Source of the DNA: Streptomyces niphimycinicus
GTDB lineage: Bacteria > Actinomycetota > Actinomycetes > Streptomycetales > Streptomycetaceae
Direction of reading: 5' to 3'
Length of the DNA: 64,000 nt
Assembly: GCF_018883605.1 (NCBI RefSeq)
Contig: NZ_JAHLEM010000025.1
Span: forward strand, 18,040-82,039
Part shown: positions 52,807-62,479 of the stretch, piece after piece
Numbering within the stretch: position 1 is the stretch's first letter
How the letters are laid out: every line of letters starts with the position of its first letter
The notes under the pieces: model-generated
Databases searched by the model: none
Told to the model about the DNA's origin: nothing
The model's input: only the letters and a program-made list of their open reading frames with translations
Translations under genes and position numbers: made by a program

Positions 52807-53850
52807 ATGCGAATCACCGATGTGACTGTGGAACTGGTCGACCTGCCCGCTCAGCCACCCTTCCGGTGGCGGGCCGGGCTGCCGGGATCGGAGCCGGCGG
52901 TGGTGGGCGGAATCCTGCGCGTCCACACCGACGAGGGCCTCGTCGGCGAGGCACACACGCGGCGCGGACTGATTGTCTCCGACCTGGTTGACCGGCGGAT
53001 CCGTGCGGACCTGACCGGTCGCGATCCGCTGATGCGCGAGCTTCTGTGGCAACGGCTGTGGGAGCTGGACCGCATCGAGGAGCTTCCGATCTATGCTCTC
53101 GGCCTGGTCGACGTGGCATTGTGGGACCTGGCGGGCAAGGCGGCCGGGCAACCGGTCCACCAGTTGCTGGGCAGCTACCGCGAAGCCATTCCCGCCTACG
53201 CGAGCACGGTCACCTTCGGCAGCGTCGAGGAGTACCTCGATGTGGCCGATCAGTGCCTGGAGTTGGGCTACGTCGCCATCAAGCTGCACGGCTGGGGCGA
53301 CCCGAAGGCGGATGCGGAGCTGTGCCGGAAGCTGCGGGCGCATGTCGGTGACGACGTCCCGCTGATGTACGACGGTTCGGCCGGGTTCGACCTCGCCGAT
53401 TCGGTCTACCTGGGCCGTGCGCTGTCCGAGGCCGGCTACCTGTGGTACGAGGAGCCGATGCGCGAGTTCAGCGTAACCGCCTACCGCTGGCTGGCCGAGC
53501 GGGCCCAGGTCCCGCTGTTGGTCGCGGAGACCTCCGACGGCGCGCACATGAACGTCGGCGACTTCATCGCGGCCGGCGCGGCGGGCCGGGTCCGGACCAG
53601 CGCGCAGTACAAGGGCGGGATCACCGGGGCACTGCGCATCGCGCATCTGGCCGACAGCTACCAGCTGCGGGCCGAGGTACACGGCACCGGAGTGGTCAAC
53701 GCCCATCTGTGCATGGCGATACCCAACACCACCTACTACGAGTCCCTGGTGTACACCAATCCCGTGGTGCGCGAGCCCGCGGTGGGGGCCGACGGGCTGG
53801 TCCAGGCACCGACGGCCCCCGGCATCGGGTTCGACCAGCCGGGCTGGTGA
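52807..53850 (+). CDS. Mandelate racemase/muconate lactonizing enzyme family dehydratase
   Basis: 347 residues of the enolase superfamily. The capping domain (residues 1-115) is followed by a barrel with K159-x-H161 in AIKLHGWGD, metal ligands D189 (YDGSAGFD), E215/E216 (YEEPM) and E241 (AETSDG), and the base H292 (EVHGTG). The family dehydrates sugar acids or racemises hydroxy acids. A fuconolactonase-like and an aldose-dehydrogenase-like gene lie convergently downstream, so an aldonate such as fuconate, galactonate or rhamnonate is the likely substrate. It is shorter than true L-fuconate dehydratase (about 430). Confidence 0.87.
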   Translation: MRITDVTVELVDLPAQPPFRWRAGLPGSEPAVVGGILRVHTDEGLVGEAHTRRGLIVSDLVDRRIRADLTGRDPLMRELLWQRLWELDRIEELPIYALGLVDVALWDLAGKAAGQPVHQLLGSYREAIPAYASTVTFGSVEEYLDVADQCLELGYVAIKLHGWGDPKADAELCRKLRAHVGDDVPLMYDGSAGFDLADSVYLGRALSEAGYLWYEEPMREFSVTAYRWLAERAQVPLLVAETSDGAHMNVGDFIAAGAAGRVRTSAQYKGGITGALRIAHLADSYQLRAEVHGTGVVNAHLCMAIPNTTYYESLVYTNPVVREPAVGADGLVQAPTAPGIGFDQPGW

Positions 53851-53970
53851 CGACTCCTCCACCGGCCATCCGCGAAGGGTGAGGCCGCACCGTCCCGGCC
53901 GCCGGCCGCTCGACAGCGTCGTCGGCGGCCGGGACGCCGACGAGGCAGGCTTCCACTTCGAGTGACGTCG

Positions 53971-54028
53971 CAGGCGGCAACAGGGAGGGGCGGACGCAGG
54001 TGCGTCCGCCCCTCCCTGTTGCCGCCTG
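53971..54028. terminator. Perfect 28-bp hairpin, bidirectional
   Basis: 28-base arms at 53971-53998 and 54001-54028 are exactly complementary with a 2-base loop. It lies between the convergent dehydratase and lactonase genes and would stop transcription from both sides. Confidence 0.85.
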
Positions 54029-54039
54029 CCTGCTGTCTG

Positions 54040-54882
54040 TCAGAGGTGGTAGGCCCGGGAGGCCGTGCCGCCGAAGACCTCCTTCCGCTCGTGCTCCGAC
54101 AGGTCCGCCAGGAGCTCATGGCTGGCGGCGACCACCTGCCCGTAGTCTGCCGCCAGCGTGCACACCGGCCAGTCCGACCCGAACATCAGCCGCCGCGGGC
54201 CGAAGGTCTCCAGAGCGACCGACACGAACGGTCGCAAATCTGCGAGGCTCCACGCATCCCAGTCGGCCTCGGTCACCAGGCCGGAGAGCTTGGCCACCGT
54301 GTTGGGAAGGCGGGCCAGGGCTCGCAGATCCGCGGCCCAGGTGTCCTGTCGGCGCGGCCGGACGGGGGGCTTGCCCAAGTGGTCGAGGACGAAGGTGAGT
54401 TCCGGCCGGGCGCGAGCCGCTGCCACCGCTGACGGCAGTTGCTCCGGGCGCAGCACCAGGTCGTAGGCCAGCCCGGCGGATGCGACGGCGGCCAGGCCGC
54501 GGTCCGCTTCGGGGCGCAGCAACCAGTTCGGATCGTCCTCGCTCTGCACCTGATGGCGGATGCCGACCAGTCGGTCACCGCCGGACAGCGCACGCAGTTC
54601 GGCCAGAGCGTCGGCGACCGCGGGAGAGGTCAGATCGGTCCAGCCGACGACTCCCGCCACCAGCCGGTCGTCGGCAGCCAGGGCCAAGTACTCGGGTGTC
54701 TCCTCGGGCAGGCAGACGGTCTGCACCAGCACGGTGGCGTCGACATCGGCGGCCGCGGCTTGCGGGCGCAGGTCGTCGAGACTGAAGTCGCGTCGCAGGG
54801 GAGCGAGTTCAGGTCCGGTGATCCAGTCCTGCTCGCGGACCGACAGGTCCCAGACGTGCTGGTGGGCGTCGATGGTGGTCAT
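54040..54882 (-). CDS. Amidohydrolase family protein, L-fuconolactonase-like
   Basis: 280 residues from ATG 54882, just after a GAAGGCGAAG purine stretch. The metal motif DAHQHVWD at the N-terminus, the FVLDHLGKPP segment, the AKLSGLVTEADW strand and the terminal MFGSDWPVC (final aspartate ligand) are typical of L-fuconolactonases and related sugar lactonases. It hydrolyses a sugar lactone to the open acid. It is 61 bases downstream of the aldo/keto reductase, which would make the lactone. Confidence 0.88.
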   Translation of the reverse strand: MTTIDAHQHVWDLSVREQDWITGPELAPLRRDFSLDDLRPQAAAADVDATVLVQTVCLPEETPEYLALAADDRLVAGVVGWTDLTSPAVADALAELRALSGGDRLVGIRHQVQSEDDPNWLLRPEADRGLAAVASAGLAYDLVLRPEQLPSAVAAARARPELTFVLDHLGKPPVRPRRQDTWAADLRALARLPNTVAKLSGLVTEADWDAWSLADLRPFVSVALETFGPRRLMFGSDWPVCTLAADYGQVVAASHELLADLSEHERKEVFGGTASRAYHL

Positions 54883-54943
54883 GGGCGCTTCGCCTTCCAG
54901 ATGAGCGGGTCCGAGTCGCCGGTATGGAACGGCACGGTCGGCA

Positions 54944-55951
54944 TCAGCGGCGGCTGTTGTCCTGCCGCCGGTCGGGTACCGGCACATTCCACGGCAGCAG
55001 GCCCCGGCAACGCAGTGCGAGCCACATGTCCGGGGGAATGGGATGGCTGATCATCGCGGCGGCGTCCACCATCTCGGTGGCGGTGCGTGCCCCGAGCAGG
55101 ACACCGGCGACCGCCGGATGGCCGAGCGGGAACTGCAGTGCCGCTGCCCGCAGCGGGACCTCGAAGTCCTTGCACAGGGTTCTCAGCGCCAGCGCGCGTT
55201 CCAGCATGCGCAGGGGGGCGGGGGCGTAGTCGAAGGTCGCGCCCGGCCTGGGATCGGCCAGCAGACCCGAGTTGAACACCCCGCCCACCACAACGGACAC
55301 CCCGCGTCGCGCGGCCTGTGGCAGGAGTGAGACCAACCCGGTCTGGTCGAGCAGGGAGTAGCGGCCGGCCAGCAGGACCACGTCGATGTCGGTGTCGCGG
55401 ATGAACCGTGTCGGCATCTTGGTCTGGTTCATACCGATGCCGATCGCCCCGACCGTGCCCTCCGCACGCATCCGCTCCAGCTCGGGGTAGGCGCAGTCGA
55501 GAGCCTCCCGCTCATGGTGGTCCGGGTCGTGCAGGTAGACGATGTCCACCCGGTCGAGGCCGAGCCGGATGAGGCTCTCCTCGACGCCGACGCGCACACC
55601 GCGGGCGGTGAAGTCCCACACCCTCTCGTGGGTGGCCGGGACGGCGAAGCCGTTCGCCCGGTCGTCACCATGCGCTCCGGTACATGGGCGCAACAGGCGA
55701 CCGACCTTGGTGGAGAGCGTGTACTGGTCACGCGGCCGGGCGCGCAGGGCGTCTCCGAGGCGGCGCTCGGACAGCCCCAGACCGTAGTGCGGGGCGGTGT
55801 CGAAACTGCGGACCCCGCAGGCCCAGGCGGCTTCGACGGTGGCGGCCGCATCCTCGTCACTGATCGCGTGGAACAGATTCCCGAGGGGAGCGGCGCCCAG
55901 CGACAGTTCGCCGAACGCTGTGCCGGTGCGCCCGAGTGCTGTGCTGCGCAT
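54944..55951 (-). CDS. Aldo/keto reductase (aldose 1-dehydrogenase type)
   Basis: 335 residues. FDTAPHYGLGLSERRLG near 50-66 gives the catalytic aspartate and tyrosine, STKVGRLL the lysine and VDIVYLHDPDHHE the histidine. The sequence is of the D-threo-aldose/L-fucose dehydrogenase branch, which oxidises C1 of L-fucose, D-arabinose or L-galactose to the lactone with NAD(P). It belongs to the minus-strand group binding protein > permease > permease > reductase > lactonase. Confidence 0.88.
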   Translation of the reverse strand: MRSTALGRTGTAFGELSLGAAPLGNLFHAISDEDAAATVEAAWACGVRSFDTAPHYGLGLSERRLGDALRARPRDQYTLSTKVGRLLRPCTGAHGDDRANGFAVPATHERVWDFTARGVRVGVEESLIRLGLDRVDIVYLHDPDHHEREALDCAYPELERMRAEGTVGAIGIGMNQTKMPTRFIRDTDIDVVLLAGRYSLLDQTGLVSLLPQAARRGVSVVVGGVFNSGLLADPRPGATFDYAPAPLRMLERALALRTLCKDFEVPLRAAALQFPLGHPAVAGVLLGARTATEMVDAAAMISHPIPPDMWLALRCRGLLPWNVPVPDRRQDNSRR

Positions 55952-56065
55952 GAGTTCAGGTTTGCCTCTCGTTCAGGGCCTCGGCCGCACTCCTGCGAAT
56001 CTTCATCTCGATGGGGAGGCGGCACACCGGGGCGGGGCGTCCCCCGGCCGGAGCCGCTCGGCCCA

Positions 56066-56893
56066 TCAGCCCTTCGTCGCTCCACCGGTGAGACCTTTGA
56101 CGAATTGCTTCTGGAAGGCCAGGTAGAACACGAGGATGGGCAGCGTCGCCAAGAACATGAGGGCGAAGACCGAGCCGAAGTCCGCCTGGTGTTCGCCGAT
56201 GGCGCGATAGATTCCGACAGTCACCGTGGTGCCGGTGGCCGGGCCCAGGATGATCAGTGGGTTGAGGAAGTCGTTCCAGATCCAGACGCCGAGGAAGATC
56301 AGCACGCTGGCCGATGCCGGTCGCATCAAGGGGAAGACCACCTGCCAGAAGGCACGGAATGCGCCGGCGCCGTCGATGGCCGCTGCCTCTTCGACTTCAC
56401 GTGGGATCGTCTTGACGAAGCCGGCGAAAACGAAGACTCCGAACGGCATGTAGTAGCCGACGTACGCCAGGATCAGACCCGGCACGGTGCTCATGAGGCC
56501 AAGAGCCCGGAGTACTTCGGTGATCGGGCTGAGGATGACCGCAGGCGGCACCATGAGGCCGCACAACAGCGTGACCATCGCGACCTTGGCCATGACGCCG
56601 GTCGACCGCGCAAGGTAGTGCCCGAGCATGGCGGAGATCGCCGTGACGATGAGGATGGAGATCACGGTGACCTCCGTGCTGTTGACCAGCCCGTACCAGA
56701 AGAGATGGTCCGGTCGGGACAGCACGCCCTGGATGTTGTCCAAGGTCGGCGGGATCGGGAGACCCACCGGGTTCGACACGATCGCCGAACCGTCCTTGAA
56801 CACGTTGACCAGCACGAGGTAGATCGGCAGGAAGAACAGGAAGCCTGCGAGCAGCGCGGCAACCGGACGAAGCCAAGCCTTGGGTTTTTTCAT
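56066..56893 (-). CDS. Carbohydrate ABC transporter permease (MalG-like, CUT1)
   Basis: 275 residues, six membrane helices, with the EAA loop EEAAAIDGAGAFRAFWQVVF followed by PLMRP. The C-terminus ends FQKQFVKGLTGGATKG, the usual end of CUT1 MalG-type proteins. It starts two bases after the MalF-like stop. No ATPase gene is present in this operon, so it must share a general MsiK-type ATPase, as is normal in Streptomyces. Confidence 0.92.
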   Translation of the reverse strand: MKKPKAWLRPVAALLAGFLFFLPIYLVLVNVFKDGSAIVSNPVGLPIPPTLDNIQGVLSRPDHLFWYGLVNSTEVTVISILIVTAISAMLGHYLARSTGVMAKVAMVTLLCGLMVPPAVILSPITEVLRALGLMSTVPGLILAYVGYYMPFGVFVFAGFVKTIPREVEEAAAIDGAGAFRAFWQVVFPLMRPASASVLIFLGVWIWNDFLNPLIILGPATGTTVTVGIYRAIGEHQADFGSVFALMFLATLPILVFYLAFQKQFVKGLTGGATKG

Positions 56894-56895
56894 GA

Positions 56896-57894
56896 TCAGG
56901 AAGACACCTCGCGTTTCTGCAACAGCCCGAGCGCGATCACCGAAACAGCCGCGACCAGGGCCAGCATCGCCACAGCCATCGCAGAGGCGTAGCCGACGTG
57001 GTTACCGTTGAATGCGGTCTGAATCACCTGAAAAGCGAGGGTGGATGTGGTGCCGGGGCCGGGGCCGCCGTTGGTGAGGACCTGGACCTGGTCGTATGCC
57101 TTGAATCCGCCGATCAGCGACATCACCGTGTTGATGGTGACGGCGGGCGCCAGCATCGGCCAGGTGACATGGCGGAACCGCATCATTGGTCCGCAACCGT
57201 CGATCGCTGCCGCCTCGTGCAGCTCCTGTGGGATTCCTTGAAGCCCGGCCAGGTAGATGACTACGCAGAATCCGAGCCCTTGCCAGGCGATGACCCACGA
57301 GACCGTGTAGAGGGCGAGACTCGGGTCGGAGAGCCAACCCGGCGGGTCACTCATCCCCAGCTTACCCAGCATGGAATTGAGCAGGCCGTCGTCGACGAGG
57401 ATCGCCTGCCAGATGACGCTGACCACCACGGCGCTGAGGACGACCGGGACGAAGAACACGCTGCGGAGTGCGTTGTACAGCCAGCCCCGTCGATCGAGGA
57501 GCATGGCGATCGCCAGTCCACCCGCGTTGGTGACGACGGTCACGATGACGGTGATGAGGACGGTGTTCCCCAGTGCTGTGAGGAATTCGTCGTCGGAGGC
57601 GAGGCTGGTCAGGTTGTCCAGCCCCACCCACTTGGTCGGTGGATTGAAGGGATTCTTGTTGGTGAAGCTGTAGCCGATCGTGATGCCGATGGGCACGAGC
57701 ACAAGGGCCAGATAGACCAGCAGACCAGGCGCCGCAAAGACGGTGAATCGGTTCAGTCCGTCTCGCGAGCGTGATCGCCGGGGCCGCTGCGGCGACCGCC
57801 TCGGGACGGTGGGAGACCGCCGCTCTCCTGGAGCGTCCGGCTTTCCGGGCGTGACAGGAGAGCGTTCTGGTCGGGCGAGGGTACGGATGCGCAT
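56896..57894 (-). CDS. Carbohydrate ABC transporter permease (MalF-like, CUT1)
   Basis: 332 residues with a basic, disordered N-terminus of about 45 residues, then six helices. The EAA loop reads LHEAAAIDGCGPMMRFRHVT followed by WPMLAP. The start ATG 57894 shares one base with the binding-protein stop (TAATG). Confidence 0.92.
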   Translation of the reverse strand: MRIRTLARPERSPVTPGKPDAPGERRSPTVPRRSPQRPRRSRSRDGLNRFTVFAAPGLLVYLALVLVPIGITIGYSFTNKNPFNPPTKWVGLDNLTSLASDDEFLTALGNTVLITVIVTVVTNAGGLAIAMLLDRRGWLYNALRSVFFVPVVLSAVVVSVIWQAILVDDGLLNSMLGKLGMSDPPGWLSDPSLALYTVSWVIAWQGLGFCVVIYLAGLQGIPQELHEAAAIDGCGPMMRFRHVTWPMLAPAVTINTVMSLIGGFKAYDQVQVLTNGGPGPGTTSTLAFQVIQTAFNGNHVGYASAMAVAMLALVAAVSVIALGLLQKREVSS

Positions 57895-59186
57895 TACCGG
57901 GTGGCCTTGTCCCACTGCGAGTCCATGTAGGCGCCGAACTGCGCGGCTGTCATGCCACCACTGAGGAGTTTCTGAACGCCTGCCGCAGCCTTGTCGGCCA
58001 GGCCCGGCGGCAAGGAGCCGTCCCCGGTCTCCTGAGAGAACGAGTTGACGACTCCATCGGACTTCTGTGCCTGCCGAAACGCTGACACGCTCTCTTTGTA
58101 GACAGGTCCCATATTGTCCGGCGGTGTGTAGCCCTTGATGTCGATGAAGAGCCCGTCGGCCTTGACGGCGGCGTTGAGGTTCTTCTCGTCCTCCATGAAG
58201 GCCTTCGCCCATTTCTTCGCCAGCTTCACATCCGGCGCCTTGGAGCTCACCGTCATCCCGCCGCCGGTGACACCCGGAAGCGCCGACGATCCCTGGTCGG
58301 TGGGCCACGCGAACACACCCGTGTCGAAGCTCGGCTTCTTCGCGTCGGCCGAGGCGGAGAACCAACTGCCCATCGGGTACATGGCGCCCTTGCCGTCACG
58401 GAAAGCCTGCTCGGTGTCCGCGTAGGAGCGTGACAGCCCCGCCCGGTCTATATAGCCCTTGTCCGTCAGGTCGGCGACCTTCTGAGCAGCCGCCACGAAA
58501 GCCGGGTCGGTGAACTTGACTTTTCCAGCGCTGCGCTGTGACAACCAGTCCGGCGTCTTCTTGTAGACGTCGGTGGCCACGGTACAGATCAGCGGGAACA
58601 TGTCGGCCCACGAGTCCTTGCCGCCACCGCCGACCACAAACGGATTGATTCCCTTTGCCTTCAATTTGGCACTGTCGTCAAGCAGCTCATCGTAGGTACG
58701 AGGCGGGGCATCGATACCGGCCTTGGCGAACGCGCTCTTGTTATAATAGACGAACGTCGCCTGGGCGGAATAGGGAAGCTGGTAGACTTTCCCGTCGTAC
58801 GTGTTGGCGCGGGGCTCGACGTACTTCGCGAGCTCGTTGTCCGACCATTCCGCCAACTTGCCCGCCTCGGCGAATCCGGCAGGATTCAAGCCGATCATGA
58901 CGTCCGGGAACTGGCCCGTACTGTCGAGCTGCTTCGCATATCCGGTGCGGTCGGCGCTGGGTGACACGAGCTTCTTGATGGTCACTCCGGGCACCTTCGC
59001 CGAGGCACGGGCGATCGCCGCATCCCAGTACTTCGCGTCGAGGTTGGGCGTTTCGAAGGTGAGGAAGGTCAGGGTGACCTTACCGCCTGATGACGCACTC
59101 TCACCGGTGCTACCGGCCGTGCATCCGGTCAGGATCAGTGCACCCGCGAGAGCGGCGCCCCTCAGAAGTGTCGGATTGCGTGTCAT
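57894..59186 (-). CDS. Extracellular sugar-binding lipoprotein (CUT1, SBP family 1)
   Basis: 430 residues: signal with lipobox LTGC (Cys 22), then a family-1 fold (VTLTFLTFETPNLDAKYWDA, PDVMIGLNPAGFAEAGKL, YNKSAFAKAGIDAPPRTYDE and the GKGAMYPMGSWFSAS sugar-binding strand). AGGGGA lies upstream of ATG 59186. It is first in the operon with MalF/MalG-like permeases, the aldo/keto reductase and the lactonase, so it likely binds the aldose or a short glycoside feeding that route. Confidence 0.92.
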   Translation of the reverse strand: MTRNPTLLRGAALAGALILTGCTAGSTGESASSGGKVTLTFLTFETPNLDAKYWDAAIARASAKVPGVTIKKLVSPSADRTGYAKQLDSTGQFPDVMIGLNPAGFAEAGKLAEWSDNELAKYVEPRANTYDGKVYQLPYSAQATFVYYNKSAFAKAGIDAPPRTYDELLDDSAKLKAKGINPFVVGGGGKDSWADMFPLICTVATDVYKKTPDWLSQRSAGKVKFTDPAFVAAAQKVADLTDKGYIDRAGLSRSYADTEQAFRDGKGAMYPMGSWFSASADAKKPSFDTGVFAWPTDQGSSALPGVTGGGMTVSSKAPDVKLAKKWAKAFMEDEKNLNAAVKADGLFIDIKGYTPPDNMGPVYKESVSAFRQAQKSDGVVNSFSQETGDGSLPPGLADKAAAGVQKLLSGGMTAAQFGAYMDSQWDKATR

Positions 59187-59983
59187 GCGTTTCTTCCCCT
59201 ACCCGTCGATGTCGGAGGCGGTGGTATGTCGCTGCCTTGTCGTTCCCTGACGAGGTGGGGGATCACGCTCCCAACCGTCCGCCGAATCCGTCACATGGTT
59301 CAGACTCTTCCGAGAGCCCTACTGCGCTCGAGGGCGATCGCTCAGCCCGAGCGCTCCTCCGTCGAAAGCGTTCTGAGTATCGAAGTCCGTCCGCGACATT
59401 GTCAAGAGATGAAGCACAACTATCTACCACGCAACAGCGACATAGATGCTAGACATCAATGCACGACCGCACTGGCCCACTGGAGCTGACGGGCGAGTCA
59501 ACCGCGTCACCTCCGCCCCGCGACAGCGCTCCGCCGCGACCTCGTAGACGGGGCAATGGGCAGCCTCCGTCTCCGAACCCGATGCCGCCGACGTGAGCCG
59601 GGAAGATCCAGTCATCTCGCACCATATGGGTGAAAGGTGTGGTCAGCGAAGTGATCACGCGTTCCAGACCGCAAGAAACGACTCGACTCCCCGGATAGAT
59701 CTTAACTAAGCCTTGACTCACCCCGCAGTCGGCTGCACCCTAGATCGCACTTGCGCTGGGCGTCTGCCTGGAAGAGGAAAGATATTTCCGTTTCCCGGTG
59801 AGGCTTCGGAAGTGTCAGCTCGCCATCCCTCCTGCCTCCCAGCTCCCATGGAAGAGTGCGAACTATGTAGGTGACGCCGCTCGTCATCCACCTCCCGGCG
59901 CGAGATTCCGCTCCCTCGCGGCTCCAGCGCGAAAGATCAGCACGTACCTGCTTCGTCGAGATTCGCTTCACCCAGGAGGAAAT
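59187..59983. other. Divergent intergenic region
   Basis: About 800 bases between the CUT1 operon and the Tat protein. Short frames here look like chance. A 20-base match (59527-59546, minus strand) to the YEVAAER codons of the FadR-type gene may be a third scrap of that regulator, weakly supported. No terminator was found; an AT-richer patch at 59695-59712 (ATCTTAACTAAGCC) could be part of a promoter. Confidence 0.45.
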
Positions 59984-62365
59984 ATGGATAGACGGCGCTT
60001 CCTGGCCGTCAGTGGCCTGAGTTCGATCACGGCGATAGGAACGATGGGGCTCACCGGCGCCCCCGCTCAGGCCGTGCCGACAGTCGCCGGTGGGGGGTCC
60101 CAGCCGCAGCGGATCACCGCAGGTTTCCTGTCGGTGGGTATCAGCGACTCCGGCCGGGTGAACAGCCTGGTGGATCTGCGCAGCGGCACCGACCATCTGG
60201 CGCCGGGCACATCGGTGCCGCTGATCAGCGTGGTGGCCGATGGCAGACATGAGGTTCCTGCTGAGATGAAGGTATCGCCGCGCGACCGGCGAGTCCTGGT
60301 GTTCGGCAGCGAGAAGGTGACGATCGAAGTGAAGGTCGTCAAGTTCGCGACCCACTCCACACTCGAGGTGGTCGGTCTGACAGCCGCTCCCGGTGTGGAT
60401 GTGCAGACATTGCTGTGGGGCCCGCTGCCGACGAACATCACCCAGACGATCGGTGAGACCGCCGGCGTGGTCGGTGACGACGATTTCCTCTTGGGGGTTC
60501 GCCCGCTCAACGACAAGACCGTTGGCGGGTGGCCGAACGAGCACCTGGCCTACGGGTTCGGCCCGGATCTCATCTGGAACCCGTACGGCCTGCAGACCGG
60601 CGAGAAGGATGAATGGCTGGCGGGCAACGTCGCGGCGAAGACGAAGTGGGGCAGCGTTCTGCGCGCCGCCACCTACGACTACAGCCGGGTGCGGGTCCGG
60701 CAGCGCACCAATGGGTACGAGATCCCGCTCGGGCCGCTGCCCGCGCCGGAAGGCCGGATCGTCGGGTCGAAGATCGCGCTGTTCGGCAGTGCTCCGGAGC
60801 TGTCCCTCACCGTGCTGAGCCAGATCGCCAAGAAGCACGGCCAGGCGTACCCGACCCTCGACGGCCAGTGGCAGAAGGCGGCCCAGCGCACTTCGCAATC
60901 CCACTTCTGGTTCCACGACCTCGCCACGAGCAACGTCACCGCCGCCGGCCAGTTCGCCAAGCAGGCCGGGGTCAGGAACGTCTACTCCGTCGAGGGCGCC
61001 GCCGGGCCCTGGAAGTCGACCGGCCACTACCAGTTCAACAGCAACTTCGGCGGATCCGACGCGGCGGCGGCCCAGTTGGTGGCCACGGCGGCGAAGGAGG
61101 GAATCGAGGTCGGGGTACACACTCTGTCCGACTTCATCGACGCCCGCGACCCGTATGTGAAGGCCCCGGCCGATGCGCGGCTGGCTGTGGGAGGGAGCGT
61201 CAAACTGACCCGCCCGCTCGGCAGCGCGGACACCACTTTGTACGTGGACGCCGACCGCCCGCTGGGGCCCGGCGTCGACGGGCATCGGCTGCGTATCGGC
61301 GACGAGTTCCTCACCTACGGCGCCATGACGAAGGTGAGCGCCTCCGAGTGGCAGGTCAGCGGCCTGAAGCGCGCGGACTGGGGATCCACGGCACGGTCCT
61401 ACCCGGCCGCCACCAGCGTCGCCCGCCTCATCGAGAACGGCTACGGCGGCGCGATCGGCGGCCTGCCGATCATCGACGAGATCGCGACCCGGCTGGCCAC
61501 CGCGTACAACGACACCGGCATCCGGGCCACGTCCTATGACGGGTTGGAATCGGCGGGCTACACCGGCTGGGGCGGCTACGGCTTCGCGCACCTGGTCAAC
61601 GGCGTCTACCGGCAGCTCGACTCCAAGGAGTTCGTCACCGAGTGCAGCAACCTCTCGTCCAACACTTGGGACGCCCAGTCCCGGGCCAGTTGGGGTGAGA
61701 TCGGCAGGACGGACCACGCCCAGCTCCTTCGGAGCAACACGTTCTACCGCGCCAACTATCTGCCGGGGATGATGGGCCAGCAGGGAATCTCCGGCGACGA
61801 CAATCTGCAGAAGATCGAAGACACCATGGCGCGCGCGGCGTCCCTGGACGCCGGCGTCAACTTCGAGACCAGCGTGCAGTCTCTCGCGTCCGGAGCGAAC
61901 ACCGCCGCCTTGCTTCAAGCCGTCAGGACATGGGAGTCCGCGCGCAGCGTCGGCGCGTTCACCACCGATCAGAAGAAGCAGTTGGGCGATGTGGAGAAGC
62001 ACTGGCACTTGAGTCAGGTGACACCGCATCAGGAATGGTCGCTGCAGCAGGTGGACTCGTCCGGTCAGCCGATCGGCGAGCCGCAGCAGGTCAAGGCTCC
62101 GACGCCGGGCTTCACCACGCCGGAGCCGCCGGATGCCAAGGTCGGTGTATTGTATGCGTTCAAGGTGACATCGAGCACGCCGCGGACCATCGGCTACGAA
62201 GTCACATCAGGCAGCCTTCCGCCCGGACTCACCCTCAACAAGGACACCGGCGGTATCACGGGCGTGCCCACCACCAAGGGCACCCGCAAGTTCACCATCA
62301 CCGCCCGCAACAGTGGGGGCATCGCCGACGCCAAGATCACCTACCGGGTGGCGACCGCGCCCTGA
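59984..62365 (+). CDS. Large Tat-secreted protein with C-terminal Ig-like domain, putative carbohydrate-active enzyme
   Basis: 793 residues from ATG 59984 with AGGAGG four bases upstream; the upstream open frame is excluded by this site and the signal. The N-terminus carries a twin-arginine signal (RRRFLAV, cleavage after AQA near residue 30). The middle reads VQTLLWGPLPTNITQTIGET, NVYSVEGAAGPWKSTGHYQF, VGVHTLSDFI and LPIIDEIATRLATAYNDTG, suggesting a TIM-barrel glycosidase. The last 90 residues form a putative Ig/cadherin-like domain (SGSLPPGLTLNKDTGGITGV). No known family was recognised. It is a paralogue of the convergent gene beyond 62479. Confidence 0.8.
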   Translation: MDRRRFLAVSGLSSITAIGTMGLTGAPAQAVPTVAGGGSQPQRITAGFLSVGISDSGRVNSLVDLRSGTDHLAPGTSVPLISVVADGRHEVPAEMKVSPRDRRVLVFGSEKVTIEVKVVKFATHSTLEVVGLTAAPGVDVQTLLWGPLPTNITQTIGETAGVVGDDDFLLGVRPLNDKTVGGWPNEHLAYGFGPDLIWNPYGLQTGEKDEWLAGNVAAKTKWGSVLRAATYDYSRVRVRQRTNGYEIPLGPLPAPEGRIVGSKIALFGSAPELSLTVLSQIAKKHGQAYPTLDGQWQKAAQRTSQSHFWFHDLATSNVTAAGQFAKQAGVRNVYSVEGAAGPWKSTGHYQFNSNFGGSDAAAAQLVATAAKEGIEVGVHTLSDFIDARDPYVKAPADARLAVGGSVKLTRPLGSADTTLYVDADRPLGPGVDGHRLRIGDEFLTYGAMTKVSASEWQVSGLKRADWGSTARSYPAATSVARLIENGYGGAIGGLPIIDEIATRLATAYNDTGIRATSYDGLESAGYTGWGGYGFAHLVNGVYRQLDSKEFVTECSNLSSNTWDAQSRASWGEIGRTDHAQLLRSNTFYRANYLPGMMGQQGISGDDNLQKIEDTMARAASLDAGVNFETSVQSLASGANTAALLQAVRTWESARSVGAFTTDQKKQLGDVEKHWHLSQVTPHQEWSLQQVDSSGQPIGEPQQVKAPTPGFTTPEPPDAKVGVLYAFKVTSSTPRTIGYEVTSGSLPPGLTLNKDTGGITGVPTTKGTRKFTITARNSGGIADAKITYRVATAP

Positions 62366-62412
62366 ACGAGACCCTGACGGTGCTTCGCCGTAGGTGAGTC
62401 GCCGGACATGCC

Positions 62413-62448
62413 AATGGCCGCCCTCTCCCGATGGAGAGGGCGGCCATT
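62413..62448. terminator. Perfect 16-bp bidirectional hairpin
   Basis: AATGGCCGCCCTCTCC and its exact complement around CGAT, midway between two convergent stops (62365 and 62480). Confidence 0.85.
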
Positions 62449-62479
62449 CGCGTCCGGTCAGGTCAGGTCGGCTCGGTCA

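Noticed and set aside
59449..59615. Third copy of the FadR-type regulator
   Set aside because: Only about 20 bases (YEVAAER) match, too little to call; kept as a note in the intergenic entry.
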